Assembly: GCF_958298935.1 (NCBI RefSeq)
Contig: NC_084929.1
Location: 32,181,501-32,245,500 of the forward strand
DNA length: 64,000 bases
Origin: Phragmites australis
Lineage: Eukaryota; Streptophyta; Magnoliopsida; Poales; Poaceae
Reading direction: 5' to 3'
The translations under genes were made by a program, and so were the position numbers. Shown one piece after another: positions 11,853 through 22,885 of this stretch (within the stretch, counting starts at the first letter, position 1; each line of letters starts with the position of its first letter). The notes beneath the pieces were generated by a model. It was given only the letters and a program-made list of their open reading frames with translations. It did no database searches and was not told the origin of the DNA.

Positions 11853-12868
11853 GCAACAAAAAATTCCTAATTTGTGGTCTCACGGACCTCTGAAACAATT
11901 GAATGGCGGCGCATTCCACTGTAAGATCTGATCCTATCGCGCGCACCACCGTGGAGATCGTCTGATCAGCCCGGAAGACGGTGGAGTTTTTAAGTCGAAC
12001 ACACACGTATTTATATATGCACATCATACTGACATCCACACACATCCATTTAGGTACCGTTTAAATAATATTAGAATTATAATCTCATAGCGCAAACGTA
12101 TGTTTTGATCACTGAACACATAGGAAGCATATTTGGTACTCTCGGGAATATATACTCCTATATATATATATCGTATTACATATTGAGTATCTCGTGTGAT
12201 AAATTGTATGTATATAGAGCATGTGAGTATATAAGATCATTTAAGTGGTATGTATAGTTTTTTTAGTGGTTTGCACATATTTTTTTGAGTGTATTATATT
12301 TTATGTATAATTACAAATGTATTATCAAAATCTAATAAAATTGATGTAATTTTTTTCTATTTTTTCATATAAGTTCACATCGGAGTATCTTAGAATGAGT
12401 ATATAAGTATACTCATAGTGATAATAGAGTATATCTAGTTTATTTATGTGATATATCATAGTATAAAGTATGTACTCTGAAAATACAGATTAGTTTTCGT
12501 GTGTGTATATATACACACTATTTTTATAATTTAATTAAAAAACATGAGCACCCCTCCCAAGCCTAGAACTCAAAGCGGGTGAGAAAGATGCTAAGCTGGG
12601 TCGGCAAAGGAAGACGGTGGACTTGACTGTGCTTGTTGCGTTCAAACTATGAACTCGGAGCTTAATACTGACACCTAGGGTTAAAAACGACGCGAATATT
12701 TTCCACTCTGTAATAGGAAAAACGGATAATTCTAGATTAGATATGGATACATATATTTTTTTAATCTAGATATGGATAAGGAAATATAAACGATATTTGA
12801 GTCGGATAAGATACGGAAACGGATATCCGGTTAGATTCATCCATTTTCAATTTTTCACCCGATCCATT
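11853..12868. repeat. Tandem duplication, copy 2 (about 1,016 bp)
   Basis: Second copy of the preceding unit, with scattered substitutions and small indels. It ends at cccgatccatt near 12868. Divergence between the copies (several per cent by eye) shows the duplication is not recent. The Ac-like terminal block recurs at about 12677-12868. Confidence 0.85.
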
Positions 12869-13330
12869 AAAGAGCAAACCCATACCATCACCAATAAGGC
12901 AACAGCCCACCACGACCCTACTTACTTAGAACTTCCCTTATATGTGAAATTACACTACATTATTATTTTTATAGAAACAATTTATTTTTCTTATGTTTGA
13001 AGTTATACTACATTGTTATTTTTATTATTTTTATATGCATAATTTATTTTCTTTATGTGTGAAGTTGTACTATATAATTACTTTTGTTATTTTTATACGC
13101 ATAATTTAAGGATTTTTAATTATTGATAGATATCCAGATTCGTATTTATATCGTACCGTATTCATTTTCAATACTACTCGTATTGGTTTCCATATCCGAT
13201 TTTTTCATATTTATTTCTATTTTTAATTAAAAATACAGATAAAAATACGAAATAATAATTATCTATTTATACCCGATCCGTAATAACCAGACACCATTGT
13301 CAGACGGGTGGTTAGGTTAGTTACGGCAAC
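12869..13330. other. AT-rich stretch, possible hAT interior/end
   Basis: Short internal repeats of an ATGTGTGAAGTT-like unit (12950-13110) and a terminal-like stretch rich in GATA/CCGATCCG (13120-13300) suggest the other part of an Ac-like element. A matching right TIR and an 8-bp target duplication were not found. Confidence 0.35.
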
Positions 13331-14064
13331 CGACGCGAAGTACTAGCAAAATTTACCGTGGCATGCCCGTGCTTTCTACGGCCGCTGTCACTGTGAACAC
13401 GAAGGCGCGTCAGGGCTAGGCTAGGGAGTCAATGCGAAAGGCGAGACCGTCGAGCGCCATTAATCTCTGCAACTTTTCTTTGCCGTCACAGGAAAGAACC
13501 CGAGCGTATTAACTAGAGGCGCGGCGCTGCCCCGCAACGACGACGCCGACGCCGACCTCATCTGTCGCCTCCGAAACCTGAAAAAGAAACGAAACGAAGC
13601 GGAAAAGGTGGCGCCTTTGGCACCTCGTTGCGTCGAAGCCGGCGTCCCTGGTGAGAACGGGACTGAAAGATGACGATTCTGCAGACGTCACCGCGAAAAA
13701 CTTACAGTTTTGCGTTGAACAATAGAAGCCAAGAAGGCTACGGGTAGTAAAACCCAAGAAACAGAGCAACGGCAAACCAAGAAGCCAAGAATTGGAAGGA
13801 AGACGATAAACTACCCTGTACTCTTACATACACATCTATCTCTGTTATTGTCATGCAGACGAAAGCATCGATCGATCCTCCATTGTAAGTCCTTTCCAGG
13901 GAGGGCATCAAGGGCGCGTACCGACCGGAAAGCAGGAACAAGAGAGGCCGACGAGCGGTGCTTGCATGCGCTGCTCGATCTCGCAAGAACTCGGCGTCCA
14001 AGAAAGCAAGGATTAACCGCGCCGCGTCGTCGTACGTTGCGGCCAGCGATTGGTGGCGCGCGTC
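13331..14064 (-). other. 3' flank of the CLE gene
   Basis: The region lies downstream of the CLE stop codon. Minus-strand frames at 13509-13775 and 13738-14001 lack domains and are best read as 3' UTR or intergenic sequence. The polyadenylation site cannot be placed. Confidence 0.35.
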
Positions 14065-14427
14065 TCAGTTGTGCAGCGGGTTCGGCCCCGTCGGCACGAG
14101 CCGCTTGGCGACGTCGTAGCGCACGTCGACCTCCTCCTCCCCGCCGCGGCCCGGCGGCGGCAGCGGTAGCGGCGCCGGTCGGTGGTGGTGGTGGCGCCCG
14201 CCTCCGTGGAGGCGCCTGAGGTGCAGGCCGTGGCACAAGGAGAGCGGCGACACGCCTGCCGGGTGCGAGCTTCGGGGGTCGCACATGCGGGCGAGGAGCG
14301 CGTCGGCGGCGGACAGCTCCGGTGGCCGGTTCCCCGTGCGCTGCGAGGACTGCAGAGCGGCGGCGGAGAGGACGAGCAGGGACGCCAAGAAGAGGAGACG
14401 AAGACTCCGGCACCATGACGGCCCCAT
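14065..14427 (-). CDS. CLE (CLAVATA3/ESR-related) signalling peptide precursor
   Basis: Single-exon 120-aa precursor. Residues 1-25 form a signal peptide with a Leu/Ala-rich core (RLLFLASLLVLSAAA). A poorly conserved His/Pro/Gly-rich variable region follows. The last 12 residues are RLVPTGPNPLHN (14068-14103), directly followed by the stop. This matches the secreted CLE dodecapeptide; the RLVPxGPNPLHN form is closest to the CLE9/CLE10 group. Pro4 and Pro7, the usual hydroxylation sites, are present, and the preceding Lys fits processing. In plants such peptides bind CLV1/BAM/HSL-type receptor kinases to regulate meristems, vasculature or stomata. The ATG at 14427 was chosen because it starts the signal peptide; the longer upstream frame would place it internally. 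A TATA-like TTTTAAAG lies at 14617-14624. The 5' region has been duplicated (see 15959-16148). Confidence 0.92.
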   Translation of the reverse strand: MGPSWCRSLRLLFLASLLVLSAAALQSSQRTGNRPPELSAADALLARMCDPRSSHPAGVSPLSLCHGLHLRRLHGGGRHHHHRPAPLPLPPPGRGGEEEVDVRYDVAKRLVPTGPNPLHN

Positions 14428-14518
14428 GGCTGCGGCTGCGCGCGCGCCTGATCGATCGGCTGTCCGCCTGCTTCTTGCTCGGGTTCTTGGAGGGGGCGAG
14501 GAGGGCAGGAGAGGAAGC

Positions 14519-14708
14519 CAACTCGACGAGAACGCGCGTGTGACAGGGGATTGGGAAGGGAGGCAGATGAGTGAGAGGGACGTGAAGGCGAAAGCTGGAG
14601 GGTGGTGGCCGGTGGGCTTTAAAACGTGGCATGAGCCGCATGAGAAGCTGGAAAAAGTGAAAAACAAAAATACTAAAATGAAAAGGAAGTGGAAAATTAC
14701 TTATGGGT
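14519..14708 (-). promoter_or_regulatory. CLE promoter/5' UTR segment that has been duplicated
   Basis: This 190-bp stretch upstream of the CLE start codon, including the TATA-like TTTTAAAG (14617-14624), recurs without indels exactly 1,440 bp downstream at 15959-16148. It ends only 17 bp before the LTR terminus at 14726. The TATA placement about 190 bp from the ATG is plausible for this gene. Confidence 0.75.
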
Positions 14709-14725
14709 TTCTAACTTATCTAACT

Positions 14726-15958
14726 TGTAACACCCTATTCTAAAGATTTTTTATGTCATCTATACTAGTCCATGAATCAAGTAGGTGATACGTACAGTAT
14801 AATAGTTATAGTATCACGATTAAACTTTAAACATAAGTATTAAGATTCAGAGCATAAAATGTTTACAAATCATACAACACATTACAGAGTTGACCTAACG
14901 GTCAACAAAAGCACAGCTAAAAACAACAACCTAAAGCCACAAGCAGCTACGGTGCGAACATGATATCTACGTCTACTCTTCATCCTCACCTTCGCCTCTG
15001 GCGTTCGCAGCGTCTGCTTCCTTATCTGAATGATAGCAAAAGTGCATATAGAAGGTATTCAGCAAGTTCTATAATACTTCAATGTGGTGATAGATGTATA
15101 AAGGGTAATTCAAGGCTAAAGCTTTACAGTTTAGTTTTAAGCGTAAAATAGTTTTATGGAAGTATTCAATTGTACTCTATATCGTTAACCTTTAAAATAG
15201 TTTGAACAATAAAATCAAGTATTTCTGGAGGTTTTTCAGTCATGGGAGGGGCTACACCTCACTCCATAGTCTATATCATCACATAAGATGTACCTCTAGT
15301 ATCACACAGCTCCTGACAAACTGAGTCAATAATCTCATGACATGGATATCTAGTCCACATACTTACTCATCAAGACACGCGCACCCTGAGTCTAGTAAAG
15401 AAGGTTCTGTCTTCGTATGTCCATGACCGTGGACACGACTATTCAAATAGGTTTACACTTTACAGAGGTTGTACACTGTACCAACACGATATGTTCAGCC
15501 TCCAACCATTGCAAGCAGAGTAGCGAATCATACCGAGACTCTTCAAACACTTTTACCGATAGACTTTTCTACAAGACCGCAAAGTACTAGAGGTCTTGTA
15601 CTAAATGCCAGATCCATTTTTAAGCTCATGTCGGTCCTTGCACATTCAAACAGAGGGTCAAATAGTCACTTAACTGCTCGCTGCTCTCAGCCTCCTAGTA
15701 GCATGCCCAACCTAGTCCGGTGAAAGAAAAGTCAAGTCCTGCCCATATACGATGTATGGTTGTATTGGGGTGGCTCAAGCATGGTGGCAAAATGATTCGA
15801 TCCTTAAGCGGTCAGGAAAGACATCTTTTGGTAATAAATACCACAGAGGTAACTCAAGCCCTTAAGACCATCCTCGACCCGAGTACTACTCTTCCTGCCC
15901 TCCGTCAAAACAGTTTTCACCCATTTATACACATGTCCCGCTATATCCCACACGACAT
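14726..15958 (-). mobile_element. LTR copy A (gypsy-type, minus orientation) in the CLE upstream region
   Basis: The segment begins TGTAACACCC, the reverse complement of a typical LTR 3' end (GGGTGTTACA). Read on the minus strand it has the arrangement seen in other grass LTRs here, with a conserved core at about 15118-15870. The core recurs in direct orientation at 16150-16920 (copy B) and inverted at about 16940-17760 (copy C). No polyprotein domains lie between copies. The far border is approximate, placed at the start of the duplicated CLE upstream segment. Confidence 0.65.
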
Positions 15959-16148
15959 CAACTCAACAAGAACGTGAGTGTGACAAGGGATTGGGAAGGG
16001 AGGCAGATGAGTGAGAGGGACGTGAGGGAGAAAGCTGGTGGGTGGTGGTCGATGGGCTTTAAAACATGGCATGAGGCGCATGGAAAGATGGAAACGGTGA
16101 AAAACAAAGATATTAAAATGAAAAGGAAGTGGAAAATTACTTATGGGT
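15959..16148 (-). repeat. Duplicate of the CLE promoter segment, without the gene
   Basis: 190 bp aligned to 14519-14708 at a constant offset of 1,440 bp with no gaps and scattered substitutions. The TATA-like element is preserved at 16057-16064. No CLE coding sequence follows, so this is an orphan promoter copy created when the LTR-flanked block duplicated. It could drive a non-coding transcript into copy A. Confidence 0.85.
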
Positions 16149-16149
16149 T

Positions 16150-16925
16150 AAAGCTTTACCGTATAGTTTTAAGCGTAAAACAGTTTTATACATGTATTTA
16201 ATTGTACTCTCTATTGTTAATCTTTAAAATAGTTTGAACAATAAAACCAAGTAGCAAGTATTTCTGGAGGTTTTTCGGTCCTAGGAGGGTCTACACCTCA
16301 CTCTGCATTCCATATCATCACATATGGTGTACCTCTAGTATCACACAGCTTCTAACAGACCGAGTCAGCAACCTCATGACACGAACATCTAGTCCACACA
16401 CTCACTCATCAAGACACGCGCACCCTGAGTCTAGTCAAAAAGGTTTTGTCTTCGTATGTTCATGATCGTGGACACAGCTATTTGAATAGATTTACACTTT
16501 GCAGAGGTTGTACACTGTACTAACATGATATGCTCAGCCTCCAACCATTGTAAGCAGAGGAGCGAATCATATTGAGACTCTTCAAACACTTTACCTGCCA
16601 GACTTTTCTACAAGACCGTCAAGTACTAGAGGTCTTGTACTAAATGTTAGGGTCCATTTTTAAGCACTTGCCGGTCCCTGCACATGCAAATAGAGGGCCA
16701 AATAGTCACTTGACTACTCCTTGCTCTCAGCCTCCTAGTATCATATCTAATCCAGTCCGGTTCTGGTGAAAGAAAAGTCAAGTTCTTTCCATATAGGACA
16801 CATGGTTGCATTGGGGTGGCTTAAGCATAGTGACGAAATGGCTCGATCCTTAAGCGGTCAAGACAGACATCTTATAGCAATGAATACCACAGAGGTAACT
16901 CAAGTCCCTAAAGAATTAATCTTTT
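16150..16925 (-). mobile_element. LTR copy B (partial, same orientation as A)
   Basis: Sequence from aaagctttacc onward matches copy A from 15118 at an offset of about 1,032 bp. About 400 bp of the LTR terminus present in copy A is missing here, and the CLE promoter copy abuts directly. The copy ends near a TTAATTAATTAATA stretch at about 16920-16935. Confidence 0.75.
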
Positions 16926-16929
16926 AATT

Positions 16930-18163
16930 AATTAATATAGGTGAAGCATGGCTAGAGCGTGACGTTGCGCTACATGGTCGGTCAGCGTGACGAGGATGCT
17001 CTTAGATGATTGAGTTACGTTTATGGTATTTATTACCAGAAGATGCCTGCTATGGCTGCTTAAGGACAGAGTCATTTCGCCGCCATGCTTAAGCCACTCA
17101 GTGCAACCATGCGTCCTGTATGTGTAGGACTTGACTTTTCTATCATTGGACTGGGTTGGACATCATACTAGGAGGCTGAGAGCAATGAGCAGTCAAGTGA
17201 CTATCTGGTCCTCTGTTTGAATGTGCAAAGACCGGCAAGTGCTTAAAAATAAAACTTGATATTCAATACAAGACCTTTAGTACTTGAGGGTAAATCTCGT
17301 AGAAAAGTCCGGTAGGAAAGGTGATTGAAGTGTCTCGGTATGATTCGCTCCTTCGCTTGCAATGGCTGGATGTTGAGCATATCATGTGGGTATAGTGTAC
17401 AATCTCTGCAGATTGTAAATCTATTTGAATAGTCATATCCACGGTCATAGACATGCGAAGGAAGAACCTTTTTTACTAGACTTCGGATGCGTGTGTCTTG
17501 ATAAGTGAGTGTGTGGACTAGCTGTTCGTGAGATGAGATTACTGGCTAAATTCGCTAGGATCTGCGTGGTACTAGAGGTACACCATATGTGATGATAGGG
17601 ACTACGGAGTGATGTGTAGCCCCTCCTAGGATCAAAAATTCCTCAGATATACCTTGTTATCTTGTTACCTTGTTTAAATTGTTTCAAAAGCTATCAGTAG
17701 AGAATATATAACTGGGTACCTACATAAAACTGCTTTACACTTAAAATGAATCCGTAAAGTCTTATTATTGCATTATCCTTTGTGCATCTATCAATCCCTT
17801 GAAGTAATCTAAGACATGTTGAGTACCTTCCGTACTCAGTCTTGCCGCTTTCAGATTGTTGAGATTAAGATCAACCTTAACCCAGATGAAGTTAAAGAGA
17901 AGAAGTTTAAGATCGTGTCCGCACCCGAGTTGCTTGTGGCATTGGGTTGCTCTGTTTGTTTCGCTCCGCTCCGCTGTAAGCTCTTCTGTCTGGCTGGTCT
18001 GTCATGGATCCTTGTCCATGAGACTATCTTCTGCCCTTTTCAGGTAATTATTTTATTCGAAGTATGTATTTGATACTATTCTGTTAAATTTTGTGCATAT
18101 CAGCTATTTGATCCAGGGACTAATACAAGAGGCACATGGGAACCTGAGGTTGGGGTCCTAACA
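16930..18163 (+). mobile_element. LTR copy C (inverted relative to A and B)
   Basis: Read on the plus strand this matches the reverse complement of copies A and B over roughly 750 bp (about 16950-17700). It continues through the usual 3' LTR region to GGTCCTAACA at 18154-18163. With copy B it forms a long inverted repeat around a short spacer. Five-base flanks at the outer ends (taact, agact) do not match as a target duplication, so this is a composite and not a clean insertion. Confidence 0.65.
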
Positions 18164-20207
18164 AGACTCATTTTACTAATAAAAATAAATAAAGAAAATA
18201 GGAGAAAAATTAGCAAAAATCTCCTTCTCCTTTTTCGAATCCTATATAAAATCAAACTACGGCAACTACGGCATCACTCTCGACATATTCATTTGGTAGT
18301 GCTCTCATGGTGTATCCACATCTCTATACCTTGAGTTTGTGCTTGATGTTTTCATGTTCAATGTTTGTGGTTTCGTTGCAACACACAGACACTTAGCTAG
18401 TATACTCCTATTAGACACACTAACCAATAAATCAAGCCAAAAATTCTCCCACTATTGATACCCAAACTATATGGGAAAACTATTGAGCAATTATCGTGCG
18501 AAAGCGACCTCCCACATTCCGCGACGTTGACAATGGAGAAGAGGAGCGGTTAGGGTTAGGATTAAGGTTTTGGGGTTGCTCTCTCCCTCAATCATAGAAA
18601 TCAGGAGGGAAGTAGGCCTGGTGGTTGGTGGTGGTGTGCCTGTGGGATGCACTAGTTACGGGCGGTGGCTGCAGGCAATGGGCCAGGTTAGGGCGATGCA
18701 TCACAACAATGAGGTTAGTGGAGGGTGGTGTCAAAGTGGTGGTGGCAAGGAAAGCGGTTGCGCCGACGGTGGGCGACAACAGCGGTGGAGAGGCACCGGT
18801 GACAAGAGAGGATGCTGGGCACAAGGAAGACGGCGGGTGGAGCATTCCCCTATTGTGCAACCCATCGCCCGTTAACGTGGTCCAAACTATATGTATTTAT
18901 TGATCAAATTTATGTTGTGCCGATTAATATAAACTACCGAATCCTAGAATTGATCAGGCGCCTACTTTCATATTCAAGTGAAAGCAAGAGTTCCTGGCAA
19001 AACAAGAGAGAAAACAACTGCTGCCATACCGATTGAACTATCCACTGTTGGCACTAGAAAAGAATATCGAACCAAATCTAATTTGCGACCTTTCGATTTT
19101 CATCGTACAAACATTGCGCAACAAAAGAATCGCTCCATTCCTACCGCTGCTGTACCTGTTCCAGCCGCAACAGATATTTCCCATTTGGTGTTCCATCAAC
19201 TCATCCATAGTAACTCGCTTTCTGGTCGCTGTGTAGGATTGATTAGCTGATTATATGGTGTGAGGCTGTGGAGAGTAGAGAATTAAGCCTCACATGCTTC
19301 CTTGCGTACCTGAACTGGTCAGGTTCAGCAATCAGTATTCGGGTTCCTTCGCAGATCCAACCCTGCACAGTGCACACCAACTTATTTTCAGCAATTAGTA
19401 CTCAGGCCGAACTGCCGAAGACCTCTCTCAAGCTGACCTGTGTCCTGTTGTGCACGGCCGAGACAGAGCAGCACCATCACAGGGCAGTCAGAAACTCCGA
19501 AACAAGAAACAATCTCACTTGGAGCATCTGGTTTTACAATTTGTAAACACGTCATTAATTGTCGACGTTATTTGTTTGCTTTACAGGTACTAAAACAAAA
19601 TATGGTTTAAGATCAAAAGAACAGTCTGATTTCACCCAAAGGGAAGATTGACAGGATCCCAGCAAAACTGAATACTTCAAACATATTGATGTCTTAACTT
19701 CTAGAGAAACAGCTACAGAAATAGCAAGTCATAAGCAACAATGCATAAATGCTGCAAAAGTGACTACTGACCAAAATTATGATCAGCATGAGCTGGACAA
19801 ATAACACGGGCGTAAAATCGGTCAAGGAGCGATCTTCTTCAACCAGTAAGGATTACTCAGAATATGGTGGCATTACAATTCATCGATCATAATTAGCATG
19901 ATTGACAATAAACAAACTTATCCAAGATCGTGGAAGAAGCAGGACATTTTAGTGCAAAAACAAAATTCAAGCTAGAATTTTCAATGCCTGAAACTAATAG
20001 TACAATGGAACAACAACTGCAATTTAAGAGAGGTTAATTTGAGCACACAACATCCTTGGTTCTAAAGATAACAGCTGTGCAAACTCTACCATCTGAGAAG
20101 TTCAATTTTTCCTCATGAAACATCAGTGGAAAATAACAGCGGAAATGTAGAACAAACCACAGGATTCTAAGCTGACGTGACAGGCATTACAAGATGCAAA
20201 TCACAAG
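18164..20207. other. Gene-free stretch and 3' flank of the BAG gene
   Basis: 18540-18880 is a GC-rich TE-like body with frames open on both strands and no domain. 18900-20200 has ordinary composition with no exon set I could support. The last 200 bp or so before 20208 is probably the BAG-gene 3' UTR. Confidence 0.35.
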
Positions 20208-21467
20208 TTATCTCCTTTCCCCAGCAACTTTCCTCGACTTCATGTGCACGGGCATCGGTGCCGCAAGCCCAGGCTTACCATTGACACTCCTCTTCCTATG
20301 CAGACCCTTCACCTCATCAGATTCAGCAGAACTCGAGCTTTCGGAGCCCTCATCTGCCTCATTTCCGTTCTCTGTCTCTCCGTTAAGCTCGTGAACCTGG
20401 CCATTACCAAAGAAACTCACCTTCTTCTTGTTCACAGCCCGGCGATCTGCCGCGAAGGCAGCATTGCAACCACCATTGTACTCATCAGTGTCCAATGCAT
20501 CACCCATCGCCATTTGCTCATGCTCTTTGACTAGCACCTTGTCAACAAAGTCCAAGATTCGGGTGAGGTCCCGGCTCACCGCGCGCTTCCCCTCACGGAT
20601 CATCGGGTCCCCTCCCTGATCCAAAATACACCTCAAAACCCAACACCAACGGCATATGGATCGAATCAATTGAGATCATGGTACGGTGTCCATCACCTCG
20701 ATCGCGTCGAGCCGGTGGAGGAGGCCCATGGCGACCTCGGAGACGGCGGCGGGGTCGGCGCCCCCGCGGCGGTCAGAGAGAGAACCCCGGATCGCCGCGG
20801 CATTGGACCGGAGCACGGCGAGCTCCTTGAGCTGGCGCAGCGTCCGGGAGCGCCGCGCCAGGAAGCGGCGGAAGTGCGCCTGGATCGTCTGAGCCGCGAG
20901 CTCCCTCGCCGCGGAGGGGGGCCCCACGCGCGCGCTCCGCGACCGCGGCGGCGGAGGCGAGGGTGGGGATTCCTCTTCCTCCTCCTCCTGGTAGCGGGCC
21001 GCGCGGCGCGGGCGAGGGTTTGGATGGGGCGGCCGCCGCGCCGGAGGAGGGGTGGGGATGGGGCGGGGCAGGGCGGACTCGAGCGCGGCCACGCGGTGCA
21101 GGAGCGAGTGGAGCAGGAGGTGGCCGTGGTCCCCAGACGGGTTGAGCTGCGGCGGCGGCGGTGGGTGGGTGTAGGCGTGGGGTTTGGCCTGCTGCTGCTG
21201 GTACTCGTAGTGGTGGGAGTAGTAGGGGTAGGGATGCGCGTGGTGCGCGGCGGGAGCCGCAGGCGGCGGCTGGGGCTGCGGCTGAGGGGGCGGCGTGGGC
21301 GCGGGGGAGCTAAGGAGGAGGTGGGCCGCGATGGCGTGGAGGAGGTGGTCGGACGCGGCGGAGCTGGGCGGGGGCGGCGCGGGAGCGGGGTAATAGCACG
21401 GCGCGGCGCAGCCGCAGCCGCAGCAGCAGGCGGGCGGGGCCGGCTCGTGGTGAGCGTGACGGGGCAT
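20208..21467 (-). CDS. BAG8: BAG family molecular chaperone regulator 8-like (IQ + BAG domains)
   Basis: Two exons: 20697-21467 and 20208-20615, with an 81-bp GT-AG intron (20616-20696); 392 aa. The N-terminal 190 residues are low complexity (Pro, His, Ala and a Cys-rich patch). An IQ calmodulin-binding motif (IQAHFRRFLARR) starts at about residue 195. It runs straight into a BAG domain of about 75 residues (to DLTRILDFVDKVL), the part that binds the Hsp70 nucleotide-binding domain. The intron falls inside the BAG domain after LDAIE. The C-terminus is acidic and Ser-rich, then basic. Plant BAG5-8 members combine IQ and BAG this way and link calcium/calmodulin to Hsp70; the His-rich start fits BAG8. 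The ATG at 21467 was chosen over the upstream in-frame one (21554) because the family start is the Met before the His-rich tract. Confidence 0.87.
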
Positions 21468-21865
21468 TTTCGCTCGATTCGGTGGGGGGTTTTCGGCGCG
21501 GGGAGACGGGATCGGCGCGGGGTGGGAGAGGGGCAAGGCAAGGGCAGCCGGCAACGCGCAGACGGCGGCGGAATGGATGACTCACATCGGGAAAGGAGAT
21601 GCGGCCGCGTTGGAGCAGAAGTGCCGATGCCCATGTGCCGCCCTGTCAAGCACGTCGTGGCGCCCCAGGATTTGGTCGCTGACTGGTGGGGTTATATTCT
21701 GATGTCCCGCAGTGCGGCACGGGGTTATGGCTGTTCCAAACCCGTGGATTCGCTTGGCAGCCGGCCGTGAGGTTTTGGCCTTTTGGGGAGTCTTTTCGGT
21801 GCCTATGTTGGTCTTGCCCTCGTACGCTCGGCGGCTCTGGTGCAAGCAGCCTGGTGCCAAATATA

Positions 21866-22118
21866 CTCCCTCAGTTAAAAAAAAGACGTATTTTTTTAAA
21901 CTCGATCTTTAAAGTTAAATTTTATTTAAAGTTTTCTTATAAAATATATCATTTATAGCTATAAAATCTATATAATGTAAAATCATTTTAAATTGTGAAT
22001 ATAATCGCATAATTTTTATAAACTAGATATTCTTATAATTTAATTAAATGTTAGTTAAAATACATAAAATTTGAATTTTCTAAAAACAAATACACCTACT
22101 ATTTCTGAACAGAAAGAG
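21866..22118. mobile_element. Stowaway-like MITE upstream of the BAG gene
   Basis: CTCCCTCAGTT at the left end and the reverse complement of ctgaacagaaagag at the right end form imperfect terminal repeats, with TA on each side (21864-21865 and 22119-22120). The interior is AT-rich and about 253 bp. It lies about 400 bp upstream of the BAG start codon. Confidence 0.75.
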
Positions 22119-22120
22119 TA

Positions 22121-22885
22121 CTATCCAAAATAAATATATATTAGCCATAAAATTTAATTTAGCATGATACATACATAGCCAACATAATACAATTACCACT
22201 AAATTTTGATTTACCGGGTTTCAGTACACCATGATACCTCAACCTAGCTTCGCCTCTGGGTGCAGCCCCCTCGGTCAGGCCTTTCAACGTGCGCTGGAGC
22301 ACCGGCTAGACATCCGCACTACCCTACCAGACCTGTGCCAGGCATGAAAATCAAGGTGGCTCCAAGTGCAGCAAGAAAGCTTTCCCAAGAGCTATTGCAA
22401 TCTAGCGACTGTTAACTGTTGCCTTTAAAGAAACTGCAGTGTACAAAGACTACCATTGCACATTAGGCTATATGAGTATATGTTATAAGGCTCGGGGAAA
22501 ACACACGGTTAATTAAACCTACCGCACAATCCCATCGATTGCATATCATCCTAGAGCCAACAAAAGCTGTACAAGTCACTACACACTGACAGAGCTGAGC
22601 GAATGTGTTCTTCAGTTCTAGTGTCTGCCAGCAAGGGATGTCATGGACAAGCGCACTACTGGGAAGTGGGAATCACTACACAAATCTAACTCTCATGCTC
22701 ATTTCTCTTGCAGGTGGGCCTTCAAAATAGCTGCAAGATGGGGAAGGAAATTATGGTCTTTTTCGCACATGTTGGCCAAAAGACCACAGCAAGCAAAACT
22801 CTACTAGCATGAGTCAACGATGTTAAGCTATAGTATTTGCGCCTACCTTCAGTGACATTTCGAAGCATGCTATGGGTACTTCCTA
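22121..22885 (-). other. 3' flank/UTR of the EAF7-like gene
   Basis: No exon or TE terminus could be supported. The part nearest 22886 is the likely 3' UTR of the minus-strand gene; the polyadenylation site is not identifiable. Confidence 0.4.

Noticed and set aside
13509..14001. Open minus-strand frames downstream of the CLE stop codon
   Set aside because: No domain and no exon signals; they are best explained as 3' UTR or intergenic sequence.
14065..14667. A longer 200-residue start for the CLE frame (ATG at 14667)
   Set aside because: It would bury the signal peptide internally and extend into the promoter, past the TATA-like element.
14726..18163. A single clean LTR insertion from TGTAACACCC to GGTCCTAACA
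   Set aside because: The two ends are in opposite LTR orientation, the flanks do not match, and CLE promoter DNA lies inside, so it is a composite.
20693..21649. Long overlapping frames on both strands (20670-21770 + and 20693-21649 -)
   Set aside because: They are shadows of the GC-rich BAG-domain exon; only the frame with IQ and BAG motifs is supported.
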